A DNA stretch of 64,000 nt from Lathyrus oleraceus (Eukaryota; Streptophyta; Magnoliopsida; Fabales; Fabaceae): NCBI RefSeq assembly GCF_024323335.1, contig NC_066584.1, positions 270,483,618 to 270,547,617 of the forward strand, given 5' to 3'. The notes beneath the pieces are model-generated. The model was not told the DNA's origin and made no database searches. It worked only from the letters and a program-made list of their open reading frames with translations. Both the position numbers and the translations under genes were made by a program. This document shows, in pieces, positions 48,697 through 59,031 of this stretch. How positions within the stretch are numbered: position 1 is the first letter of the stretch; every line of letters starts with the position of its first letter.

Positions 48697-48752
48697 AGGC
48701 ACCCTGCCTGTGAAGTTCTGGGTGAGATCTAGGGAAGTTACTTTCTAGTACC

Positions 48753-51700
48753 ATGGACAAGGATTTAGGACACTCAAACAGACCACCCATGTTGGATGGA
48801 TCTAACTATGATGACTGGAAGCCTCGCATGATAGCCTTCTTAAGGTCTCTAGACAGCAAAGTCTGGAGAGCTGTCAACAAGGGATGGGAACATCCAACGA
48901 GGACTGATGAAGATGGAGTCAGTGTGCAGATTCCTGAAGAAGATTGGGACAAGGAACAAGAGGCATTAGCTCTTGGAAATTCCAAAGCCTTGAATGCACT
49001 GTTCAATGGAATCACTAAGAACATCTTCAGGCTGGTGCACCATTGTGAACTAGCTAAGGAAGTTTGGGATACCCTCAAGGTAACTCATGAAGGTACTTCC
49101 AAGGTGAAGATGTCAAAACTTCAGATGCTGACAACCAAGTTTGAAAATCTGAGGATGAAAGAGGATGAGACTATTCATGACTTCCACATGAATATTCTTG
49201 AAATTGCAAACACCTCTGGTGGACTAGGTGAGAAAATGACCGAAGAGAAACTTGTAAGAAAGATTCTCAGGTCCTTGCCTAAGAGGTTTGCTATGAAGGT
49301 CACTGCCATAGAGGAGGCTCAGGACATCAGCAATATGAAGGTAGATGAGCTCATTGGTTCTCTCCAAACCTTTGAAATGGGCTTAGGTGAGTATGCTGAG
49401 AAGAAGAAAAGCATAGCCTTTGTATCTAATGCTGAAGAGGAGGCAGAAGAAGGATATACTGGAGGTGATGAAAGTATATCAGAAGCCTTAGCCATGCTTG
49501 GAAGGCAATTCAACAAGTTCATGAAGAAGATTGATAAAAGAGGTAGACCCAATGTCAAGAACATCCCGTCTGACATTAAGAAAAGATCAACTTCTGAAGA
49601 AAAGTTCAACCATGGGAAGGGAATCCAGTGTCATGGTTGTGAAGGGTATGGACACGTCAGAGCTGAATGTCCTACTTACCTCAAATTGCAAAATAAGGGG
49701 CTAGCTATCACATGGTCTGAAGGAGATTCTGAAAGTGAATCTGAAGGAGAATCTGCCAAACATGTCACTGCACTAACTAGTGTGTGTGTCTCTGAAGATG
49801 ACACAAGTGCAGATGAGCTGACCTTTGATGAACTTGCTGCAGCATACAAGAAGCTGTGTACCACCAGTGCAGAAGTACGTGCACAAGGTGAAAAGCAGAA
49901 GAAACTCATCAAGGAACTGGAAGATGAGAGACAGAAACAACTGTCTGCCATAGAAGGGCTGAATGATGAGATAGCCCTGCTGACCTCCAAGCTGAACCAG
50001 ATGACCAAATCCATCAGAATGATGAATAAGGGAACTGACACCTTGGAAGAAATCCTAAAGGTGGGACAGCAGTCTGGAACCAAATCTGGGCTAGGATTTG
50101 GAAAAAGAGCTGAACACAAACGCCCAAAGGCTAAAGTTCAGAAGTTCAAGCAGATGTCAAAACCGATGTCTCAACATCGAGGAGCTAGGATGAATGATCA
50201 TCAGAAGAGAATATTCCAGAATTGGAGGTGTCACCACTGTGGCAGGCTTGGACACATAAAAGCCTTCTGCTACTGGATTCATGGCTTCCCTAACAGAGCC
50301 TCACCTGTCAGACCTAAGCATAACACACGCAAGCGATGTGTTCCCATTAAGAAGCAACAATGGTATGCTAGGATAGCACACACTGCCCTAAGGGCTTCTT
50401 CCAGAGAAGACTGGTACTTTGACAGTGGATGCTCAAGACATATGACTGGTATGGAAAATCTACTGGTAGACATTCAACCTCACACCACCAGCTATGTGAC
50501 TTTTGGTGATGGTGCCAAAGGAAAAATCAGAGGTGTGGGCAAACTGGACTGTTTTGGAGTGCCAAAACTGAACAATGTGCTGTTAGTAAGAGGACTAACT
50601 GCAAACCTCATCAGTATAAGTCAGCTGTGTGATCAAGGTTTTCATGTTCAGTTTACTAAGGAGCAGTGCATTGTGACAAATGGTGACAATCAGGAAGTTA
50701 TGAGAGGAACCAGGTCCAAAGACAACTGCTATCTGTGGGAACCTGACCTCTCTAACTTTTCCACAACTTGCTCCTCAGCCAAGGAAGAACAGGAGGTGAA
50801 GCTGTGGCATAGAAGACTTGGCCATCTCCACTTACGTGGAATGAAGAAGATCATATCCAAGGAAGCAGTCAGAGGAATGCCAAAGCTTCTGATTGATGAA
50901 GGAAGAGTCTGTGGAGAATGCCAAGTGGGCAAGCAAACCAAGATGTCACACCCAAAGCTGGGACATTCCACAACCTCCAGAGTTCTGGAACTGCTGCACA
51001 TGGACCTAATGGGACCTATGCAGGTTGAAAGTCTTGGTGGGAAGAAGTATGCCTACGTGGTGGTTGATGACCATTCCAGATACACGTGGATAAACTTCAT
51101 CAGAGAGAAGTCAGATACATTTGATGTCTTCAAGGATCTGTGCATAAGACTTCAAAGAGAAAAGGACAGTTGTGTGGTCCGGATTAGAAGTGATCATGGC
51201 ACTGAATTCAAGAATTCCAAGTTTGATGAGTTCTGCTCATCTGAAGGAATAAGCCATGAGTTCTCCTCCCCTATAACTCCTCAGCAGAATGGAATAGTTG
51301 AAAGAAAAAATAGAACTATTCAAGAATCTGCCAGAGCAATGATTCATGCAAAGAAGCTCCCTATGCACTTTTGGGCTGAAGCAATGAATACGGCGTGCTA
51401 TGTTCACAACAGAGTCACCTTGAGAAAAGGAACCTCCTCCACTCTGTATGAAATATGGAAGGGTAGAAAACCCACTGTGAAGTACTTTCATATTTTTGGA
51501 AGTAAATGCTACATTCTCACAGATCGTGAACAGAGAAGGAAGCTAGATCCCAAAAGTGATGAAGGCGTATTTCTGGGATACTCCACGAACAGCAGAGCCT
51601 ATAGAGTGTTCAACTACAGGACCAATGTCCTGATGGAATCCATAAATGTCATTGTGGATGATAAAGAGGAAGGAACCGATGTCATGGAGGATGTTGAAAC

Positions 51701-53441
51701 ATTCCTTGATAGTCCAACTTACAGTCCAGTCAAGCCTGAAGAAGTACAGGAACCTCTTCCTGAATGTGAAGTAGAAGCACCTACCAAAGTGCCATCTATC
51801 AGAATTCAGAAAGACCACCCTAAGGATCTTATCATAGGGGATCCCACCAGTGGTGTAACTACCAGGTCAAGAGGAATAAACTCAAATTCCTGCTTTGTTT
51901 CCAAGGTTGAACCAAAGAATGTGAAAGAAGCCCTGACTGATGAATACTGGATCATTGCCATGCAAGAGGAACTCGAGCAGTTCACAAGGCATGAAGTATG
52001 GGAGCTGGTTCCAAGACCTGAAGGGTCCAACATCATTGGTACCAAGTGGATCTACAAAAACAAATCTGATGAGAAAGGAGTAATTACTAGAAATAAAGCA
52101 AGACTAGTAGCTCAAGGATACACTCAAGTTGAAGGAGTAGACTTTGATGAGACATTTGCTCCTGTGGCTAGACTTGAGTCCATCAGATTGCTGTTGGGGG
52201 TAGCATGCATCCTGAAGTTTAAGCTATTTCAAATGGATGTGAAGAGTGCATTCTTGAATGGCTACCCGAATGAAGAAGTCTATGTGGAACAACCCAAAGG
52301 GTTTTGTGATCCTAACCAACCTGAGCATGTATACAAGCTGAAGAAAGCCTTGTATGGGTTGAAGCAAGCACCCAGAGCTTGGTATGAAAGGTTAACCGAA
52401 TTTCTGACCACAAATGGATACAGAAAGGGTGGCATAGATAAAACCTTGTTTGTGAAGGATGAGGAAGGCAAAATCATGATAGCTCAAATCTATGTGGATG
52501 ATATAGTCTTTGGTGGAATGTCAGAACAAATGGTTAAAAAATTTGTTCACCAGATGCAATCTGAGTTTGAAATGAGTCTAGTGGGAGAACTGACCTATTT
52601 CCTTGGAATGCAAGTAAACCAAATGGAGGACTCCATGTTTCTCTCCCAAAGCAAGTATGCCAAGAACATAGTTAAGAAGTTTGGTATGGATCATGCCAGG
52701 CACAAGAGGACTCCAACTCCTACTCATCTGAAGTTAACCAAAGATGATGGAGGACCCAGTGTTGATCAATGCCTGTACAGAAGCATGATAGGTAGTCTGC
52801 TGTATCTAACTGCAAGTAGACCTGACATTTCCTATGCAGTTGGAGTGTGTGCCAGATATCAAGCAGAGCCCAAGGTGAGTCACTTGAATCAAGTCAAAAG
52901 GATCCTCAAGTACATCAATGGGACATGTGACTATGGGATGCTGTACTCACATGGGTCTGAGCCTGTCCTATCTGGGTACTGTGATGCTGATTGGGCTGGA
53001 AGTGCTGATGACAGAAAAAGCACATCAGGTGGATGTTTCTTCTTAGGAGAAAACCTCATATCGTGGTTCAGCAAGAAGCAGAACTGTGTCTCTCTGTCCA
53101 CTGCAGAGGCTGAATACATAGCGGCTGGAAGCAGTTGCTCCCAACTGGTTTGGATGAAACAAATGCTCACTGAGTACAATGTCACTCAAAATGTCATGAC
53201 ATTGTTCTGTGATAATCTCAGTGCCATCAACATCTCCAAGAATCCCATCCAACACAGCAGGACCAAACATATTGACATTAGGCACCACTTCATCAGAGAT
53301 CTGGTGGAAGACAAGGTGATCACTTTGGAACATGTAGCCACGGATCTTCAACTGGCTGACATATTTACAAAGGCTCTGGATGCTACTCAGTTTGAAAACT
53401 TAAGGAGCAAACTGGGAATATGTCTCTCTGAGACATTATAG
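48753..53441 (+). CDS. gag-pol: Gag-Pol polyprotein of a SIRE/Maximus copia element (1562 aa)
   Basis: One unbroken frame encoding all retrotransposition proteins. In order: gag N-terminus with LDGSNYDDWKPRM (~14-26); zinc knuckle 1, C293-C306 (CHGCEGYGHVRAEC); a charged segment likely to form a coiled coil (~365-430); zinc knuckle 2, C493-C506 (CHHCGRLGHIKAFC); protease active site DSG at 557; integrase zinc domain H686, H691, C720, C723; integrase D751, D814, E850 (D,D35E); RT ~1056-1300 with YVDD at 1247-1250; RNase H with D1411 (CDADWAG) and E1452 (STAEAEY). The ATG is the first in frame, 70 bp after the LTR and 56 bp after the primer site. Two zinc knuckles with a long spacer fit SIRE/Maximus gag. 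All visible catalytic residues are present, so the protein is probably functional. It ends at a TAG in a leaky-stop context. Confidence 0.96.
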   Translation: MDKDLGHSNRPPMLDGSNYDDWKPRMIAFLRSLDSKVWRAVNKGWEHPTRTDEDGVSVQIPEEDWDKEQEALALGNSKALNALFNGITKNIFRLVHHCELAKEVWDTLKVTHEGTSKVKMSKLQMLTTKFENLRMKEDETIHDFHMNILEIANTSGGLGEKMTEEKLVRKILRSLPKRFAMKVTAIEEAQDISNMKVDELIGSLQTFEMGLGEYAEKKKSIAFVSNAEEEAEEGYTGGDESISEALAMLGRQFNKFMKKIDKRGRPNVKNIPSDIKKRSTSEEKFNHGKGIQCHGCEGYGHVRAECPTYLKLQNKGLAITWSEGDSESESEGESAKHVTALTSVCVSEDDTSADELTFDELAAAYKKLCTTSAEVRAQGEKQKKLIKELEDERQKQLSAIEGLNDEIALLTSKLNQMTKSIRMMNKGTDTLEEILKVGQQSGTKSGLGFGKRAEHKRPKAKVQKFKQMSKPMSQHRGARMNDHQKRIFQNWRCHHCGRLGHIKAFCYWIHGFPNRASPVRPKHNTRKRCVPIKKQQWYARIAHTALRASSREDWYFDSGCSRHMTGMENLLVDIQPHTTSYVTFGDGAKGKIRGVGKLDCFGVPKLNNVLLVRGLTANLISISQLCDQGFHVQFTKEQCIVTNGDNQEVMRGTRSKDNCYLWEPDLSNFSTTCSSAKEEQEVKLWHRRLGHLHLRGMKKIISKEAVRGMPKLLIDEGRVCGECQVGKQTKMSHPKLGHSTTSRVLELLHMDLMGPMQVESLGGKKYAYVVVDDHSRYTWINFIREKSDTFDVFKDLCIRLQREKDSCVVRIRSDHGTEFKNSKFDEFCSSEGISHEFSSPITPQQNGIVERKNRTIQESARAMIHAKKLPMHFWAEAMNTACYVHNRVTLRKGTSSTLYEIWKGRKPTVKYFHIFGSKCYILTDREQRRKLDPKSDEGVFLGYSTNSRAYRVFNYRTNVLMESINVIVDDKEEGTDVMEDVETFLDSPTYSPVKPEEVQEPLPECEVEAPTKVPSIRIQKDHPKDLIIGDPTSGVTTRSRGINSNSCFVSKVEPKNVKEALTDEYWIIAMQEELEQFTRHEVWELVPRPEGSNIIGTKWIYKNKSDEKGVITRNKARLVAQGYTQVEGVDFDETFAPVARLESIRLLLGVACILKFKLFQMDVKSAFLNGYPNEEVYVEQPKGFCDPNQPEHVYKLKKALYGLKQAPRAWYERLTEFLTTNGYRKGGIDKTLFVKDEEGKIMIAQIYVDDIVFGGMSEQMVKKFVHQMQSEFEMSLVGELTYFLGMQVNQMEDSMFLSQSKYAKNIVKKFGMDHARHKRTPTPTHLKLTKDDGGPSVDQCLYRSMIGSLLYLTASRPDISYAVGVCARYQAEPKVSHLNQVKRILKYINGTCDYGMLYSHGSEPVLSGYCDADWAGSADDRKSTSGGCFFLGENLISWFSKKQNCVSLSTAEAEYIAAGSSCSQLVWMKQMLTEYNVTQNVMTLFCDNLSAINISKNPIQHSRTKHIDIRHHFIRDLVEDKVITLEHVATDLQLADIFTKALDATQFENLRSKLGICLSETL

Positions 53442-53711
53442 CAACCACTGATGTTTGGGATAAATTGTTTAATATCTCTGCCTATTAAACGATTTGTACA
53501 AGACTATGATTGGTCAACATATCATAGCTATGCTGCGCGCAACAAGGGTGAATACAAGAGGGTAAGGGGACACCCTACAGAGAGAAGGCCTCTGTACCTG
53601 CAGGAGTTCAAGGATGCTGTTCATGCAGGAGTGGTTCTGGATGTCAGAAACAACATCATGGCATCTGATATGGTGGTACCTACTGTAAAGCAAAAGTGGG
53701 TGATCACTTGA
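53442..53711 (+). CDS. Possible stop-readthrough extension (89 codons), env-like vestige
   Basis: The frame after the gag-pol TAG (53439-53441) stays open for 89 codons to a TGA at 53709-53711. It includes an in-frame ATG at 53451 from which 86 residues could be made independently. The six bases after the stop are CAACCA, matching the CAR-YYA context of tobacco-mosaic-virus-type leaky UAG codons. Soybean SIRE1 is known to express its env-like protein by suppression of such a stop. Here the extension is basic and soluble-looking (for example YAARNKGEYKRVRGHP), with no membrane segment, and far shorter than an env-like protein, so it is best read as a remnant. Whether it is translated is unknown. 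Confidence 0.45.
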   Translation, partial: QPLMFGINCLISLPIKRFVQDYDWSTYHSYAARNKGEYKRVRGHPTERRPLYLQEFKDAVHAGVVLDVRNNIMASDMVVPTVKQKWVIT

Positions 53712-53775
53712 TCGAAGCTGTGAAGCAAGATCAAGTGGATGTGAACTTGGTTGAAACTGTGAAGTAAAACCAAGT
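53705..53775 (+). other. Two tandem stem-loops in the 3' UTR, same loop motif as the leader stem-loop
   Basis: First: CACTTGATC / GATCAAGTG (53705-53713, 53729-53737), a 9-bp stem with loop GAAGCTGTGAAGCAA. Second: ACTTGGTT / AACCAAGT (53745-53752, 53768-53775), an 8-bp stem with loop GAAACTGTGAAGTAA. Both loops are 15 bases and share the CTGTGAAG core of the LTR stem-loop at 48308-48338, while the stems differ by paired changes. The first overlaps the stop codon of the readthrough extension. Confidence 0.75.
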
Positions 53776-54100
53776 CTGGAACTCTGTCATTGTGCTCTGC
53801 CTATGTTGTTGACTTTGGCAACATTTGTGACAAAAAGGGGGAGTAATAACCACCACCAATACCCCTGACAAACAGAGTGGGTCTCTACAAACAGACTCTC
53901 ATGACAGATCTGAAGATTCCCCCCCTGCAGCTGATGTTGAAGTTTAGGTGCAACTTCTAATATATATGTGCTGCTATGTGAAGTTTTCATTTAACTTCCA
54001 TGTGTGTGAGTGTGCTGCCACTCTGAGTGTATTAGCTAGTATTATTCCGCTGCTATGAACTCTGTTATGGGGATCAAAGTGTTTTAGCCAAAAATTTGCC
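53712..54100 (+). other. Non-coding 3' UTR of copia element 1
   Basis: After the readthrough frame there is no coding signal. Besides the two stem-loops it contains a second purine tract, AAAAAGGGGGAG (53832-53843), resembling the main polypurine tract 270 bp downstream. Nothing else recognised. Confidence 0.6.
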
Positions 54101-54112
54101 AAAGGGGGAGTT
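54101..54112 (+). promoter_or_regulatory. Polypurine tract of copia element 1
   Basis: AAAGGGGGAGTT lies directly before the 3' LTR (TGTAGGTG), the position needed to prime plus-strand DNA. The GGGGGAG core is repeated at 53836-53842 and in the LTR near 48391. Confidence 0.9.
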
Positions 54113-55473
54113 TGTAGGTGTTTAATTGGCTGCATTGTATGGTAAAACACAAATGTCTTGACTGATGTCATGACATGTATATGTAACTACATTGTAGTTA
54201 CTGCAGGACTAGCTAACACAGGATTATTGAATGCTGTGACATTCATACCTGTCAACAGATACTAAGGAACAGAAGCTCTGTTAGAACTTAGTATTTACTT
54301 GCAGTCTGGTTATCAAGGAAGAACCAGACCTGGCATAAGGCCTACTGATTGAATGTCAAACTGGATGTTGTGACATTCATCATTGACAGCAGCTACTGAA
54401 GATTGGGCAGAGTGGTGTTCTGCTATACTTCAGCATATTAGTTAGTTTGTTCTTCAAGAGAATTACAGAACTAACCTAAGGCCAACTGTGTAAATGTTAA
54501 GTTGGACACTTTGACATTTACTAATGTAAGCTGGTACTGTAGTATGGTCATATTGATCATGTACAGGTCAGCAGATTTGTACAGTCTGTTTTCTGGGAAA
54601 ACAGACTCAGCATATGGACCTTGATGTCAAGCAGAATGTCGTGACATTCATGCCTGACAGCATATGCTAAATTATAGGTTGTTCAGTTTTCTGTTACAGC
54701 TTTCTCAGGCTATTCTTTAGGAAGTCAACAGCTTAGAGAAAATCCAGGAAATCAACAACCAAGCTACATTCAATGAACCTAACAAATAGCCTATTTGTTA
54801 GCAACCTAAATATTGAATTTGAGGGAACGTATGTGACCTAAAATTCAGGAAAATACAGGTGCAAAAGCCCAGGTGCTGCAATATAAAAAGGAAGGCATTC
54901 CTCCATTCAGTTTCAGGGATTTTGAGGCGTGAAGATTTAGTGTGTCCATCTTACTTCACTGCTGTATTTTTGTGAGTCTAGAATTAGACGTATCTTGTAA
55001 GCCAAGCCATTATCAAATAGATGATTGCTTTGGCATAGGGTGTTCATTGAGTTGTAAGTGTTGTGTCACTCAAAGCTTTTAAGCGTGAGTGCTGTGTATC
55101 TTGGTTTAAGCTGTGAAGCATAACCAAGAGTTGTTTTTGAAGTGTGACTTCAAAGTGTTTTTAATATCACTGAGGTGATTGAGGGGGAGTGAGTAGGAAC
55201 TCTGATCTTAGATTAAGATTGAAATTGCATTGGGTAGGGATTAAGTGATAAGTTGTAAACGGGTGAGTTTAGCTTTGAATTGATACTACTAATAGTGGAT
55301 TTCCTCCCTGGCTTGGTAGCCCCCAGATGTAGGTCATGTTGGACTGAACTGGGTGAACAATTACTTGTGTTATTTACTGCACTTACAATTAAGTTCTGCA
55401 TAATCCCTGTCTGTGCAGAATTGGATGTCATAACAACCAGTGTGACATCCAAAGTCTGATAACTAGAATTTCA
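54113..55473 (+). repeat. 3' LTR of copia element 1 (1361 bp)
   Basis: Same length and ends as the 5' LTR with four substitutions; TATA box at 54882-54889 and stem-loop A at 55099-55129. It is followed by the target duplication ATGAA and satellite DNA in register. Confidence 0.95.
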
Positions 55474-55478
55474 ATGAA
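55474..55478. repeat. Target-site duplication ATGAA (right copy)
   Basis: Right-hand copy of the duplication at 47317-47321; the satellite monomer resumes with GCAACATCTCAAAC. Confidence 0.95.
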
Positions 55479-58400
55479 GCAACATCTCAAACAGCAAAAA
55501 TAAGATTCTCTGTATCGAGTCGAAGCAGCATCTTATCTGAAAGAATTAAGATATTCCAAACCTAAGGAATGATGTCTTAATTAAATCTAAGACTCTTCGA
55601 GGATACTAGAGCAGTATCTCTAAAAAAAACTCTGGAATGTGACTCTCATATTAATGAAGCAGCATCTCAGACAACAAAAATGAGATTCTCTGTATCGAGT
55701 CGAAGCAGCATCTTATCTGATAGAATTAAAATATTCCAAACTTAAGGAATGATGTCTTAATTGAATCTAAGACTCTTCGAGGATACTAGAGAAGTATCTC
55801 TAAAAAATATGGAATGATACTCTTCATATTGATGAAGCAACATCTCAAACAGCAAAAATGAGATTCTCTGTATCGAGTCGAAGCAGCATCTTATCTGAAA
55901 GAATTAAGATATTCCAAACCTAAGGAATGATGTCTTAATTGAATCTAAGACTCTTCTAGGATACTAGAGCAATATCTCCAAATAAAAACTCTGGAATGTG
56001 ACTCTCATATTAATGAAGCAGCATCTCAAACAACAAAAATGAGATTCTCTGTATCGAGTCGAAGCAACATCTTATCTGATAGAATTAAAATATTCCAAAC
56101 TTAAGGAATGATGTCTTAATTGAATCTAAGACTCTTCGAGGATACTAGAGAAGTATCTCTATAAAATATTGAATGAGACTCTTCATATTGATGAAGCAGC
56201 ATCTCAAACAACAAAAATGAGATTCTCTGTATCGAGTCGAAGCAGCATCTTATCATATAGAATTAAGATATTCCAAACCTAAGGAATGATGTCTTAATTC
56301 AATCTAAGACTCTTCGAGGATACTAGAGCAGTATCTCTAAATATATGGAATGAAATTCTTCATATTGATGAAGCAACATCTCAAACCGCAAAAATGAGAT
56401 TCTTTGTATCGAGTCAAAGCAGCATCTTATCTGATAGAATTAAGATATTACAAACCTAAGGAATGATGTCTTAATTGAAGCTAAGACTCTTCGAGGATAC
56501 TATAGAAGTATCTCTAAAAAAACTCGGGAATGAGACTCTCATATTAATGAAGCATCATCTCAAACAACAAAAATGAGATTCTCTGTATCGAGTCGAAGCA
56601 GCATCTTATCTGATAGAATTAAAATATTCCAAACCTAAGGAATAATGTCTTAATTGAATCTAAGACTCTTCGAGGATACTAGAGCAGTATCTCTAAAAAA
56701 TCTGGAATGAGACTCTTCATATTGATGAAGCAGCATATCAAACAGCAAAAATGAGATCCTCTGTATCGAGTCGAAGCAACATCTTATCTGATAGAATTAA
56801 GATATTCAAAACTTAAGGAATGATGTCTTAATTTAATCTAAGACTCTTCGAGGATACTAGAGCAGTATCTCTAGAAAATCTTGAATGAGACTCTTCATAT
56901 TGATGAAGCAGCATCTCAAACAGCAAAAATGAGATTCTCTATATCGAGTCGAAGCAACATCTTATCTGATAGAATTAAGATTCTCCAAACCTAAGGAATA
57001 ATGTCTTAATTGAATCTAAAACTCTTCATGGATACTAGAGCAGTATCTCTAAAAAATCTGGAATGAGACTCTTCATATTGATGAAGCAACATCTCAAACA
57101 GCAAAAATGAGATTCTCTGTATCGAGTCGAAGCAGCATCTTATCTGATAGAATTAAGATATTCCAAACCTAAGGAATGATGTCTTAATTGAATCTAAGAC
57201 TCTTAGAGGATACTAGAGAAGTATCTCTAAAAAAATCTGGAATGAAACTCTTCATATTAATGAAGCAGCATCTCAACAGCAAAAGTGAGATTCTCTGCAT
57301 CGAGTCGAAGCAGCATCTTATCTGATAGAATTAAGATATTCCAGACCAAAGGAATGATGTCTTAATTGAATCTTAGACTCTTCATGGATACCAGAGCAGT
57401 ATATCTTAAAAGTTGGAATGAGACTCTTCATATTGATGAAGCAGCATCTCAAACAGCAAAATGAGATTCTCTGTATCGAGTCGAAGCAACATCTTATCTG
57501 ATAGAATTAAGATATTCCAAACCTAAGGAATGATGTATTAAATGAATCTAAGACTCTTCTAGGTTACTTGAGCAGTATCTCTAAAAAAATCTGGAATGAG
57601 ACTCTTCATATTGGTGAAGCAACATCTCAGACAGCAAAAATGAGATTCTCTATATCGAGTCGAAGCAACATCTTATCTGATAGAATTAAGATATTCCAAA
57701 CCTAAGGAATTATGTCTTAAATGAATCTAAGACTCTTCTAGGTTACTAGAGCAGTATCTCTAAAAAAATCTGGAATGAGACTCTTCATATTGATGAAGCA
57801 ACATCTCAAACAGCAAAAATGAGATTCTCTATATCGAGTCGAAGCAACATCTTATCTGATAGAATTAAGATATTCCAAACCTAAGGAATGATGTCTTAAA
57901 TTAATCTAAGACTCTTCTAGGTTACTAGAGCAGTATCTCTAAAAAATCTGGAATGAGACTCTTCATATTGATGAAGCAACATCTCAAACAGCAAAAATGA
58001 GATTCTCTGTATCGAGTTGAAGCAGCATCTAATCTGATAGAATTAAGATATTCCAAACCTAAGGAGTGATGTCTTAATTGAATCTAAGACTCTTCGAGGA
58101 TACTAGAGAAGTATCTCTAAAAAATATGGAATGAGACTCTTCATATTGATGAAGGAGCATCTAAAACAGCAAAAATGAGATTCTCTATATCGAGTCGAAG
58201 CAACATCTTATCTGATAGAATTAAGATATTCCAAACCTAAGGAATGATGTATTAATTGAATATAAGACTCTTTAAGGATACTAGAGCAGTATCTTTAAAA
58301 AATCTGGAATGAGACTCTTCATATTGATGAAGCAACATCTCAAACAACAAAAATGAGATTCTCTGTATCGAGTAGAAGCAACATCTTATCTGATAGAATT

Positions 58401-59031
58401 AAGATATTCCAAACTTAAGGAATGATGTCTTAATTGAATCTAAGACTCTTCGAGGATACTAGAGAAGTATCTCTAAAAAATATGGAATGAGACTCTTCAT
58501 ATTGATGAAGCAGCATCTCAAACAACAAAAATGAGATTCTCTGTATCGAGTCGAAGCAGCATCTTATCTGAAAGAATTAAGATATTCCAAACCTAAGGAA
58601 TGATGTCTTAATTGAATCTAAGACTCTTTGAGGATACTAGAGCAGTATCTCTAAAAAAACTCTGGAATGTGACTCTCATATTAATGAAGCAGCATCTCGA
58701 ACAACAAAAATGAGATTCTCTGAATCGAGTCGAAGCAGCATCTTATCTGATAGAATTAAAATATTTCAAACTTAAGGAATGATGTCTTAATTGAATCTAA
58801 GACTCTTCGAGGATACTAGAGAAGTATCTCTAAAAAATATGGAATGAGACTCTTCATATTGATGAAGCAGCATCTCAAACAACAAAAATGAGATTCTCTG
58901 TATCGAGTCGAAGCAGCATCTTATCTGATAGAATTAAGATATTCCAAACCTAAGGAATGATGTCTTAATTCAATCTCAGACTCTTCGAGGATACTAGAGC
59001 AGTATCTCTAAATATATGGAATGAGACTCTT
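55474..59031. repeat. Satellite array, ~178-bp monomer (right part, ~20 copies)
   Basis: Continuation of the array at 13980-47321 in the same orientation and exactly in register across the copia insertion. The quarter-unit structure is the same. Marker variants of the left part recur here: CTCAACAGCAAAAGTGAG near 57272 and TATTGGTGAAGC near 57609. Interrupted at 59031 by copia element 2; whether satellite continues beyond that element is outside the window. Confidence 0.97.

Larger units (their letters stand above)
47322..55473 (+). mobile_element. Complete SIRE/Maximus-type Ty1/copia retrotransposon (8152 bp)
   Basis: Order: 5' LTR (47322-48682), tRNA-iMet-type primer site, intact gag-pol (48753-53441), short readthrough extension, 3' UTR with hairpins, polypurine tract, 3' LTR (54113-55473), 5-bp target duplication. 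The copia gene order (integrase before RT), gag with two zinc knuckles, LTRs over 1.3 kb and the leaky-stop context after pol fit the SIRE/Maximus lineage. Only about 670 bp separate pol from the 3' LTR, so the large env-like frame of SIRE1 is absent. The two LTRs differ at four positions by my comparison (0.29%), and gag-pol is unbroken, so the insertion is recent and the copy may be autonomous. Confidence 0.95.

Noticed and set aside
48806..53351. Many minus-strand frames of 64-147 codons within gag-pol
   Set aside because: They are antisense shadows of the long, codon-biased gag-pol frame; equivalents appear at matching places in element 2.
13980..59031. CRISPR-like regular repeats
   Set aside because: The whole 178-bp unit is repeated with gradual divergence and no unique spacers; this is a eukaryotic satellite, not a repeat-spacer array.
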